From Strongyloides papillosus (taxonomy: Eukaryota; Nematoda; Chromadorea; Rhabditida; Strongyloididae), in the NCBI GenBank assembly GCA_005656395.1, contig SRSI01000068.1, positions 620,001-684,000 of the forward strand: a stretch of 64,000 nt of DNA, written 5' to 3'. Of the stretch, positions 48,194 to 58,610 are shown in pieces (position 1 is the first letter of the stretch; every line of letters begins with the position of its first letter). The translations under genes were made by a program, and so were the position numbers. The notes below the pieces were generated by a model. It was not told where the DNA came from. It did not search any database and worked only from the letters and a program-made list of their open reading frames with translations.

Positions 48194-49854
48194 ATGATAC
48201 TCAGAATATTCTTTCTTTTCATTATAAACAGTTTAACAATTCTATTTGCTAGTTATCATGAAAGAAGGTTATATGAAGATTTGATGAGAGATTACATGTT
48301 TTTGGAGAGGCCTGTTGCTAATCATTCAGAGGCTGTCAAAGTTTACCTAAAGGTTTCACTTCAACAATTAATTGATGTTGATGAAAAAAATCAAATTGTC
48401 CATATAAATGCTTGGTTGAATTATGTAAATTTTTTTACTTCTCCTGAACTTATAATTTTTTATAATAAAATATTTTTAGAGATGGAAAGACTATAAACTG
48501 GTATGGGATCCAACCGAATATGGTAACATAACAGACATAAGATTTCCAACAGTCAAATTATGGAAACCAGATGCCCTTCTATATAATTCCGTCGATCCAA
48601 ATTTCGACTCAACCTACCCAACAAATATTGTCGTCCAAAACAATGGTGAATGCACCTGGATACCCCCAGGAATCTTCAAAGTTAGTTGTAAAATAAACAT
48701 TCGTTGGTTTCCTTTTGATGAACAAAGATGTGCCTTAAAATTTGGATCATGGACCTATGATGGTTTCAAACTAGACCTCCAACCCGATGAGAATGGCTTT
48801 GACATTTCGGAGTACCTTCCAAATGGTGAGTGGGCACTACCATTAACTACTGTTATTAGAAATGAAAAACGATATGATTGTTGTCCTGAACCATATCTTG
48901 ATTTAACTTTTTATCTTCACTTACGTAGAAGAACATTATATTATGGTAGGAGTTTATTTATTTATAAACAAAAGTTATAATATTTTTAAGGATTTAATTT
49001 AATTATGCCTTGTTTATTGACTACTGCAATGTCCTTGTTGGGATTTACGTTACCACCAGATGCTGGAGAAAAAATTACTCTTCGTATGTTTATTGTAATT
49101 GTAAAAAATATCTTTTATTTTTATTTATTTTTTAGAAATTACTGTTCTCCTCTCAATTTGTTTCTTTTTAAGTATTCTATCTGAAATGTCACCAGCTACC
49201 TCTGAAGCCGTACCATTGTTAGGAATATTTTTTTCATGTTGTATGGTTATTGTTACGTTATCAACGGTCTTTACAGTGTATGTACTTAATTTACACTATA
49301 GAACTTCTGAGACACATGAAATGGGAGTTACATCCAGAACAGTACTCCTATACTGGCTTCCATATCTCTTAAGAATGGAAAGGCCGGGTGTTGTTTTGAC
49401 ATGGGAATGTCTACCACCTTTACTTCCGTGGACAAAACCAAAAAAACACAGTGAATCACTGATAAGAAACATCAAAGATGTCGAGACAGGTTCTAGTAGA
49501 AAAAACTCCCTTGACATTGAACATCGTCTCAACCAATACATCACGACGGGTAAAACAAATGGAATGATTAACTATAACAAAAGTACTCCAACAAAAGAAA
49601 ACAAAGTATCATGTTGTAGTACATCAAGTCAAGAAAACACCAGAAAAGCAACTTTACTAATACTACAAAGAATATATAATGAATTAAAAATCATAACAAA
49701 AAGACTCGTTGAAGCTGATAGAGATGCAGCGCAGTCAAATGATTGGAAATTTGCCGCTATTGTTGTTGATCGCCTTTGCCTTTATATATTTTCTTTCTTC
49801 ATCTTTGCTACATGTCTGGGAATTGTCATTTCTGCTCCATATATTATAGCCTAA
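48194..49854 (+). CDS. Nicotinic acetylcholine receptor alpha-type subunit 2 (ACR-16-like)
   Basis: Four exons: 48194-48424, 48480-48945, 48991-49083, 49136-49854; 502 residues. Signal peptide, [17 protein letters not shown], Cys-loop [15 protein letters not shown], vicinal pair [10 protein letters not shown]1 after [18 protein letters not shown]2 [17 protein letters not shown] (canonical E-1', T2', L9'), TM3 [14 protein letters not shown], a 170-residue cytoplasmic loop with SSRKNSL (possible kinase site), and TM4 [18 protein letters not shown]. Sequence around TM1-TM3 is close to the alpha7/ACR-16 group. It has two introns within TM1-TM2 that subunit 1 lacks, so the duplication is old or introns were lost in subunit 1. 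Confidence 0.9.
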
Positions 49855-50061
49855 ATTTATTATATATATTTTCTTTATTAATAATATATAAAGTTGTTAT
49901 TACATGTATTAAATAATTTTACAAATAAAATTTTCATTTTTTTAACATATACTATGATAATTATAGGAATAGTGAATGTCCAAACAACGAATATTTAGGC
50001 AGAAAGAATAATTAATTAATATATATGAAAAAACAAATGACAATTTCACTCATTTATTTAT

Positions 50062-50462
50062 TCATGCAGCACGTTTTGTCTTTTTTTGAGTTATATTCCT
50101 TTTTTCAACGACTTCCTTCTGCAGTGAGGTTGCATTACCACGTACCACATTAACATATGTGTTATGAAATCTCTCAACATTCTCAGCCTCAACAACTGTA
50201 CTTATCTTTTTACTTCCGATAGTTGCACGAAAAAGGCATAATTTCTTCTTATTTTCCTGTAAAGCTTTTGTTGGATCACGTGATATTGGTTTTTTTCTGT
50301 CATCATCTATAATGGACGAAGGGGTAAATTTAATTTCTTAATAAAATATATTAACTTACATTGCTTTAATGTTAAGTTTACAACACTACTACCCCCAAGT
50401 CTTGTTTTCATCATTAAATCGGATAACCTTACAATAAAGGCATCATTATCAAGTAATACCAT
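50062..50462 (-). CDS. SRP14: Signal recognition particle 14 kDa subunit (SRP14)
   Basis: Two short exons, 50462-50360 and 50306-50062, joined in phase 1; 115 residues. It opens MVLLDNDAFIVRLSDLM, continues VNLTLKQYDDRKKPI, and has LCLFRATIGSKKISTVVEAENVERFHNTY, matching SRP14 of about 110 residues from animals, including the KISTVV core and a Lys-rich tail (TQKKTKRAA). SRP14 pairs with SRP9 on the Alu domain of SRP RNA and slows elongation during ER targeting. It lies 302 bp downstream of CDC37 on the same strand, a spacing compatible with a nematode operon. Confidence 0.92.
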
Positions 50463-50764
50463 ATTAGAATAGTGTAAAAAATAACAAATTTAAATAGAAA
50501 AGACTTGTCAAGAATGTATATTTACTAAATCAAGAGATTGCTCTTTTTTCCCGAATTACTTTTGGGACCGCGTCGGCATTAACTTAGTTGAGAAAAAACT
50601 TACACATGGAAGATACACTCTACCACATGTATTTAAACTACTTCACGTCTTGAGACATCAACATAAATAGTAGAAAGATGAAATTTATTCTGAGATGAAG
50701 AAAATTACAAATGGGTTATTTGTTAATAAGAAAAAATATTACTAAATTATTACTCTCCATTAAT

Positions 50765-51916
50765 TTAACTCTGTCCTTGTCCTTCTTGTTCACCACCTTC
50801 ATTAGATTCATCCTCATTAGCAACCCACAAACCGGAATCTTTACACCTTTGGAAATGATACTTAAAAACTTCAGGATCCATTGTCGTGGCAACCGCCTGT
50901 AACTTCTCAATATCTCTCTCCTCAAAACATACTCTCATTTCTTCTGGTAAAGATTCAAGTACCTCGAGAGGATCAATACCTTTAGGACTGTTCTTAATTC
51001 TTTCTGCCTTCTCCTCGGCCTCAATTTCATTTAAAGCTTCATCTCTCTTGACTTTACCACGATGACGAAGTTTACTCAAGAACTCATCTAATTGTATGGC
51101 ATGATCTCTCTTAAAAACTTCATTAGTTTGCATAACTTTATCAAAGAAACGATTAACCATAGCATAGGTGTTTGGGGGAATCTTCAATTCACCAGCTAAT
51201 TGTATAATATATTGCATATACTGGACGTTAGTGGCAACGCGGACAAGATCAGGTTCCTCCTCCATGATGGCGTGATTCAATGCTTCGAGAGTAAGATAAT
51301 TAGCAACCTCCTCACAGACGATCTCTGGGTACGTTCTCAAACAATTGGAGACCTCCGAAATACCATTACATTTCTTATACTTTTCTATCTCTTTTTTATG
51401 TTTTGTAAGGACATTCTGCATGTTTTCGTAGGCATCCTCAGGTGACTTTGGTTTATATGCATCTTCAGTTTTTTTATTGATACGGGATTTAGAGAATTTT
51501 TCTGTACTTATCGTATCAACATTCCATGGTTGCTTAGCCAACATCTCCTCAAACTGTTTTTCTTTATCCTTAAAGTCATTTAGTTGTTTAAGAAAGGTAT
51601 CCAACTTCTTTTGATACTCGTCTTTCTTAGTATCATCCAATGTTGCATCTTCGAGTTTAGCTTTTAATTCCTAAAAATAAAACAATATTATAAATTACTG
51701 TAAAACTATATATAAAAAAAAACATACGCTAATGTGACTGTTGATATCTTTCTTCTCATTCTCCAAATCTTTCTTTTTCTTCTCCTGTTCAGCCATCCTT
51801 TCAAGACGAGCTTGATGTCTCCATCTAAATAAAGATGGTGTATCTATATTTGGATGGGTATCATCCTCATCATCAGATACTTCAATCTTTCCCCATTTTG
51901 AATAGTCAATAGGCAT
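50765..51916 (-). CDS. CDC37: HSP90 co-chaperone Cdc37
   Basis: Two exons, 51916-51728 and 51670-50765 (57-bp intron, phase 0), 364 residues. N-terminus [20 protein letters not shown] with [21 protein letters not shown] is the Cdc37 kinase-binding signature; the Ser before DDED matches the CK2 site (Ser13) needed for kinase binding. A long coiled coil follows, then the HSP90-binding middle domain ([23 protein letters not shown]) and an acidic C-terminus. Cdc37 loads kinases onto HSP90 in the cytosol. The gene is divergent from Hikeshi. Confidence 0.94.
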
Positions 51917-52679
51917 GGTAAATCTTTGTACAAATTTCTAAAAAAAACAAGAAAAAAATAAATAAATTTACAAAGACAATGATTATTAAAATAATGACTA
52001 TGCAAATTATTCAAATTTGTCACGTAGAAGCGACAAAAAGTACAATTACTAGTAACAAAGATTCTTTAATTTTTTTTTTATATGTCATGTGTAAAAAAAA
52101 CAGTACCACGCTTTTTTGTTTTTAAAATGAAAAATATCATTACATATCCTATTCAAGAGTCTTTACTCCATATTTTAATATAAGCATAAATAACATATAT
52201 AATAAGAAAGAGGTGTGCAATCGACAAACCTTTAAAATAATGTAATAATCTCTTCTTCTTCCAAAAAGAACCTATCAAAATAAAAGCGAATGGTGTAAAT
52301 AAAGAAGTGCTACATAAAAATAAACAAGAAATTTAAATATTAAATTTATTAGAAAATGGTAGAATCACAAGAACACTTTATTTAAATGTTACACCACAAA
52401 AAACAGGAGTCATATGAATCGACATTTCTAGAATATTTAAAAGAAGAGAGATAGTTCTAGAAGAATCTATATATAACGCAGTGGTGGAGATATGTCTATT
52501 GCGGGATGTTTGTTATATTTAGAATAAAACAATAATCATAATACAAACATCCATTTTAATTGAGAACCACCGGGAGAATTAACATCCCTTTATTACTTCT
52601 ATTAATCATATCAAAAGAAAAATTATTATAGTTTAATCTCTGGTATACAAAAAAAAACTATATATACTGTTTTCCAAAC
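51917..52679. promoter_or_regulatory. Divergent promoter region CDC37/Hikeshi with HSE-like sites
   Basis: 763 bp between two chaperone-related genes. TTC-TA-GAA at 52426-52433 and TTC-TA-GAA-GA-ATC at 52455-52467 fit the heat-shock element pattern nTTCnnGAAn (the third unit of the second has one mismatch). TATATATAA at 52468-52476 follows directly. HSF binding is inferred from sequence only. Confidence 0.55.
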
Positions 52680-53550
52680 ATGACGAGTAATGTTTTTGGA
52701 GCCTTAGTTGTTGGGAGGAGTGTAAGTTAAAAAACAATTTTCTTTTTTTACAAACAACATTTTTTTTATCTCTTTCAATAACAACGCAATTTTTTAGGTG
52801 AATGCGAACTTTGAAGTCGTCTCACCGACGAACTTTCTATGTACTATCCAAGACAACACAAACATATCCCATATAGTTGTTTTTCTAACGGGAGTAGAAC
52901 CTTTTCCGGAAGGTTATGGTGGATCAAGTAAGGATTTCCATATAATTATCTTAATCTTCATTTAAATAATTAAATTTTTAGTTTATATGAGATGGGCTAG
53001 TATAGGAAATGAAGACCCAGCATGGCATTATCTTGGTGCAATTACAAACTCTAAACCAAGTGCTATGTTTAAAGTTGGAAATGTAAGTCGTTATTAAGTG
53101 TGGATAAAATTACACTTTTTTTAAAATTAATTTCTTATGTTTCATGATGCATAATTTTAATACTTTAAAATCTTTGACTTAATTGTAATTTCATTATAGC
53201 TCTATGACAAAGAACCAACTCATTCAAATATTTTTTCTCAACAAAATATTTTTACGCTGTCTCATAATTGTTGCCAGATTGGTATACAGGTGGAGGCTGA
53301 ATCTGAGATAAACCAAAGAACAGCGACTGAGGGAGTCAAACCATCAATGGAGGGAGAGATGACAGAATTTTGTAGGAAAATGCTATCTAACTTCTTTAAT
53401 TACTGCCAATCTTTTGTTAGTACCGTACCAAGTGGTAATGGGTTTGGACAAAATGTCGAAGTAATCCCAGCGAAATGTCTTGAACAGTGGTATAACAAAT
53501 TTGAAACTCGTATGAAGAATAATCCAAAATTTTGGAAAGACCTCAATTAA
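52680..53550 (+). CDS. Hikeshi (OPI10 family), HSP70 nuclear import factor
   Basis: Four exons: 52680-52721, 52798-52927, 52982-53082, 53200-53550; 207 residues, close to the 197 of human Hikeshi. Diagnostic text: VFGALVVGRSV at the N-terminus, HIVVFLTGVEPFPEGYGGSIY, LGAITNSKPSAMFKVG, QIGIQVE, MLSNFFNYCQSF, and the end WYNKFETRMKNNPKFWKDL. Hikeshi carries HSP70 through nuclear pores during heat stress via the FG-binding N-terminal domain. The N-terminal extension MTSN precedes the usual MFG start (M replaced by V). Confidence 0.93.
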
Positions 53551-53838
53551 AGTTTTTTCTTCTTTAGTGTAACCAGGCATTTTCTTCACATTCACTTACC
53601 TTCTTTTTTTCCACATTATATTCCTAAGATAACGAAAAGAAAAAATTTGTATAGGTCCTTTTTTTTACTTTCTTCATCCCCTCTAGTAGAAGAGGAGAAT
53701 GAATAGATGTATGGGTATTATGTATTAAGATAAGGAGAGAAGTGATGGAATGAAAAAAAAATAAATTTAATGTATTGCATAAATTAATATTTATAAAATA
53801 TGTATTATAGAAAATAAAAACTAAGAGTAATTGTATAT

Positions 53839-54255
53839 TTAATAATAACTAGGTTTTATCATGAGTAATGGTTCATAATTTATACTATCACAGGTTGTTG
53901 ATGTGGTACTAACGTTTTCTTCTTTATTAAATCCTTTTAAAGTATCGAAGTCCGTTTCAATGTATAATGGTTGTGTAATATGAACTTTCTCATCTTCCAC
54001 CACTAAATATGGTTCTGGTGCGAAGACTTGTTTAACGATTTTTTGTAAATTGTCAGGTGCAATAACTTTGGGGTTTAAATTACATGGTAAACCAGCGATA
54101 GATCTGTTGTATTGTTCATATAAAAATGAAATACAAAAATCCGTATGAATAAAAAATATAGTATAATCAGCAAAGATAGATGAGCAAATATTACAAAAAT
54201 ATAGCATCATTCTTGATAAATATGTAAATATAATATTATGTTTGACTATCACCAA
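53839..54255 (-). CDS. Hypothetical protein, possibly a last exon
   Basis: 138-codon frame. The first 60 residues are hydrophobic and Cys-rich and may be intron or a signal segment. From about residue 45 composition becomes coding-like (LYEQYNRSIAGLPCN, NLQKIVKQVFAPEPYLVVED, HITQPLYIETDFDTLKGF). I recognise no family. An upstream exon may exist on the minus strand, but I could not join one confidently. Confidence 0.4.
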   Translation of the reverse strand: MVIVKHNIIFTYLSRMMLYFCNICSSIFADYTIFFIHTDFCISFLYEQYNRSIAGLPCNLNPKVIAPDNLQKIVKQVFAPEPYLVVEDEKVHITQPLYIETDFDTLKGFNKEENVSTTSTTCDSINYEPLLMIKPSYY

Positions 54256-55128
54256 AATAGAATAAATTAACTTTTAATAAAACTAAATATATGTTACAGA
54301 AAATTATAGAAACTAAATATATTTATTAATATACAAGTAAAATGAAATATATTTATATTTACTCCTTTCTTTTTCAAAGTTTCTCTTTGAACCAAAAAGA
54401 AAAATGTATAAAAGAATAACTGAAAAATAATATATATTTTGTCTATAATTAAGAAATGTTATAAAATAAAACAAGATATATATAATATTAAATATTCTTG
54501 TACTTGCACTTTTATATGTAAAAAAGTATTAGAGAGATAGTATAAAAAGTATTAATGAGATATATGAGATATTTGTAAAAGATTAGCTCTAAATTAATAA
54601 TAGTAGATTTTAAGATTATGAAGTAAAAGAATACTATTAACTTGCCATTTTTACTATAGTTTTTTTTTATCTTTAAAGGTGATTTTATGAGTAAGAGAGT
54701 GTAATAAAAATATAAACATAATAATTATTCATACATGTATCATGCCGTAAATGAGAAAAGATACGTTTGTTGGTGGAATTATTAAAATAGCTATGTATGA
54801 GAGTTAGCTAATGGGAGAGTTTATTTTAAATTTTCCATTGTTCAATGTAGGAGATAAAAATTTCATTTTTAGGGTTTGTAATGGCTTATAGAAGGTGTAG
54901 AGTGAAGCATATAAGAAATAGATGAGAAAATATATGTAAAGAGTGAGATGATATGGATGTAGAGTTTAATAGGAATGTGATGAATTATAATAAAATAGAG
55001 GGATTTTTCTTTTTTCTATAATTTATTTAATTAAAAATGAAATAATATACATCTCTATATTACTATTTAATCACAAATTTAGAGATTCATTTTTTTGTAT
55101 TTACATAATTTGAGTAATTATTAAATTT
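54256..55128. other. Intergenic or intronic, nothing seen
   Basis: AT-rich, with G-richer runs on the plus strand (54640-54960). No frame or structured RNA recognised. Confidence 0.4.
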
Positions 55129-55513
55129 TCATCTACTATTTTCATAGATTGGTTTTTCAACTAACGAGATAGGAGTTCTAGTATCATAATCAACATAATA
55201 ATTAAAGTTATTTCTAGGACAATGTTCATAATTTTGTTCGTCACTTGGAATCGACAAACAAATAATACTTTATTCAGTCCAATCAAAGTACTTTAAAAAA
55301 AGCTATCTCTTTTATTTATACCTCACCACTGTGTACTTGGCTTGACATACATAAAGCGATTTTAGAAGAATTTCCATGATTTATCATAATGTAATATAAA
55401 AAAAGTATCGTAGTTAAATAAAAATTGAACAGAAAAGTCGGAAATAATTTCTCTTTTTCCACTATAACTTTTTTAGTACAGTCAAGTCCATATCTTATCG
55501 AAAATAAAATCAA
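55129..55513 (-). pseudogene. Unresolved minus-strand coding remnants
   Basis: Two stretches look coding: 55513-about 55320 (ends MSSQVHSGE at a GTATAA donor) and about 55269-55129 (ICLSIPSDEQNYEHCPRNN... ending EKPIYENSR). I could not join them in frame. The ISLVEKPIYE ending resembles ITQPLYIE in the 53839 gene, so they may be parts of a related or the same gene. Weak evidence. Confidence 0.25.
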
Positions 55514-55580
55514 AAATAATAATTATTTTATTTATAAAAAAGAGTATAAATATACAAAAATATACAAATTTTATTTTACA

Positions 55581-58153
55581 TTAATCAGCTTTAGAACTTA
55601 TATCTTCCTGTTCAACTTTATTATGATCTATTAAAACATGTGTATATGTTGAAGCTTGGTATATCATTTCTAATTGTTCAGCTGTTGTCCTCCTCCCTCC
55701 ATAACGATTTTTAAGAATGACTAAAAATTTCTTAACAATTGCAGGATCTGTTGGATGAGTTTTTCTAATGATTGCAATAACATTATCAGCTTCTTGTGTT
55801 ATTTTACCACTTCCACCAACATCTTGAAGTTCAACTTTCGCTTCTCCAGGAATTTTACGCGGATGTACAACAAGTGTAACATGAATGCCACAATCTGTTG
55901 CTAATCTTCGAAGAAGACCTATAAATCGATCTTGGAGATTAAATTTATCCATAGTAGTTGACCTTTCATTATTTAATGTACTGAGGCCAATTAAAAATTG
56001 TAAATTATCTATAACTAAATGTTGTATGCCACATTGAATGATGTTTTCTTTCAGAATACTAAAAATTTCATTAATATCTTTATCCCTTAAAGTACTACTT
56101 TTTAAAAACATTAAATAAAGTTGCCTTTTTTCAAATCTATCCAACCAAATGTCAATTTTAGAATGATGTTCATCTCTATATAAAGGCAATGAAGCATACT
56201 GTACCAACATCCATTTCATTATTTTTTCTTCATTCATCTCAAAACTACACATTAATGTTCGTACACCCTGTGTAAATAAGTCTATAGCATATTCACAAAT
56301 GAAGGTTGTTTTTCCATAACCACTACCACCAGTTAGTACAGTTACCTCTGAGGGCCTCAGACCACCAAGATAATTATTTAATGGGTCAAAACGAACCCAA
56401 TTTGCGAATCCTCTAACTTTTTCAGCATTGTTTTCTAATTCAATTTTAACATCTTTCCTTAAATCTTTTAAAGACTTAAAATTATTAACTGTTGGTTTTT
56501 TAGATGCATTTGTAATAACATCTTTAATATCTTCAATCATACCATATCTTAACAGTTCAATAGGCCTATTTTTTTCAAGTATTATAGTACATCTTTCTAT
56601 GTTTAATACGATGGCTAAATCTTTGGCGTGACGTTGTTGTTTTTCAGGAAACCAAAGGTAAATTTTCTCAAATCTTTCCAAGTATGGCATAATGGAATAA
56701 TCTAATATATGGCCTTTTGGTAAAGAAAGTGCAATAAAAGAACATTTTGCTTCGTTTATTGCCATTGCATCTCTTTCATTAGTAGTTAAGATGACTTCTT
56801 TATTATCTTCTGTTATTAAGTGATGACAAAATATTCCTGAGTGTTTGTTTTCCTTTAAAGGATAATTTTCTTTAGTTAATTTACCATCCACAGTTTGACG
56901 TATTATTTTTATACCAATAGGTTTAGTAGGGCTTCTGGAATTTCTATATCTTGGATAAATAAGAGCTAACTCATCTTTTTTATTAATGTGTGTTCTTACA
57001 TTGCATTTTCTCAAAGTACTTGGTGATAACCTATCAATTCCTAAGTACTTATTAAACAACTTAAAACGTAAATTAACGTTATAATCCAAAGTATCTGGTA
57101 TTTCTTGTGATTCATTCCAAATTTTTAAGATAGTGGGATCCGAGTAATAATCTTCTTCATCTTTAGAAACTGACTCATTGACTTTATCTTTTGACCTTTT
57201 CTTCTTATCAGGTTTTTTTCTAGAATAACAAAAGTTTTACTATTAACATTGAAATAATAAAAGATTAAATATTGTTTATCATCTTTTTGTAGGATTTTAT
57301 AATGTTAAGTAAAAAAAATTAAATATCAAACATACGTAGTTTTTAACAAAATTTTTTTTGATTCTTCAATTTTTTTAAAGTTTTCCTCTTGCTCTATTAA
57401 AAGATCGTTGTAACTGACACTGTCATATAAATCAGAATCTAACTGAAAAAAAAAATTTAATGAAACAAAAGAATAAATTATCATTACCTGATCAATGGAA
57501 AGTAATATACCAGGAGATTTGTGATCCGACAATCGTTCAAATGCTCTTTTACGAACTTCAAGCTAAAACATATTAATAAAAAAAGAAAAATTAATAAACC
57601 TGTTTCAAGAAATCTTTATATGTACTTTCTGCTCCACATTCAATACAATGAGCTAAATTTGACTCGGGTATAATGTAATTGGAATATATTGATAAACATG
57701 ATGAACAGGTAGTTGTGATGTAGTTTGTATATTTCTATAAAAAAGAGAAAAACATCCAATGTTATATATAAATCATTGTTAAGAGTTGATACTTACAGAA
57801 TTTTTGATAGGAATGTAGTATTTTTCAAGATCGACTTTTATATCAGTTGCAGTAAGATGAGATACAATTACAGAATTACTATATTTACTACCCGTATTTA
57901 ATGATTTTTCCTTTATATTTTGTTGACTTTCTTTTGAATCTCCATTTACTGGAAATGGTTCCTGATTAAGAAACCTGGATTTATTGATATCTGTGGTGTT
58001 GCTATATTTCGAAATTGAAGTGCATGATGTATTTACTGGTGTATTATATTTAAGTAAAGCATTCTTTCTTGAAGAATGTGAATCGGCAGTAATATTGAAG
58101 TATCTTAAACTGTTCAGCAATGCACTCTTCCGAATACTATTCGGTATCATCAA
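55581..58153 (-). CDS. Mitochondrial replicative helicase Twinkle
   Basis: Five exons: 58153-57797, 57734-57600, 57562-57488, 57442-57336, 57219-55581; 770 residues. N-terminus is basic and hydroxylated (MMIPNSIRKSALLNSLRYF), fitting a mitochondrial presequence. Exon 2 carries C129-x2-C132-x16-C149-x2-C152, a zinc ribbon spaced almost as in T7 gp4 primase. A primase-like region follows with a degraded Toprim (VILTTNERDAMAI, IYLWFPEKQQ instead of DxD). The RecA-like helicase has Walker A GGSGYGKTTF at about 522, Walker B HLVIDNLQFL at about 630 and the GGSGKITQEADNVIAI motif. Twinkle unwinds mtDNA at the fork as a hexamer ring. Confidence 0.9.
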
Positions 58154-58610
58154 TACAAGCTCTTTATTTTGTAATAGTCAAAAAGTGTATGTTATAAAAG
58201 CGTTTATACCAAACTATAACAAAAAAAATTTTATTATACATTTTACCAATCAAATTTTATCAAAAGTGAGGTTATTTCATGATAAAGATATTAACTTTAT
58301 ATTAAACCAAAAAGAATCTAACAATAATAATGATTAATGAATATTATTATTGTTTCATACATGTAGTAAAGTGATAAAATCTATTTTGATAAAGGGAACA
58401 TTGTTAACAGTTTTTTACATATAATCGAGAAAAGTTACCTACATATAAAGTTTATCATTTCATTTTTAAAATGATATCTTTTTTTTATTTGATTGCCTAA
58501 AAGAATGTTACTTTGAAATATTAAAGTTATAGTTATTTAAAAAAAACTAAGCTAAATATTACAATAAAAAATAATTTTAAAAGTATACTTTTTTTAGATT
58601 GGGAATAAAA
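58154..58610. promoter_or_regulatory. Divergent upstream region, Twinkle / vWA membrane protein
   Basis: 457 bp, no other gene supported. TACTTTTTTTAG ending at 58597, 13 bp before the vWA-protein ATG, looks like a trans-splice acceptor. Confidence 0.45.

Noticed and set aside
49296..49544. 82-codon minus-strand frame
   Set aside because: Antisense shadow of the cytoplasmic loop of the second receptor gene.
55581..57089. Twinkle as a single 502-residue exon
   Set aside because: The apparent start is TTG, and four upstream exons join in frame and supply the presequence and zinc ribbon.
58599..58601. TTG at 58599 as start of the vWA membrane protein
   Set aside because: It lies right at a trans-splice-like acceptor; the ATG at 58611 gives a proper short cytoplasmic tail before the helix.
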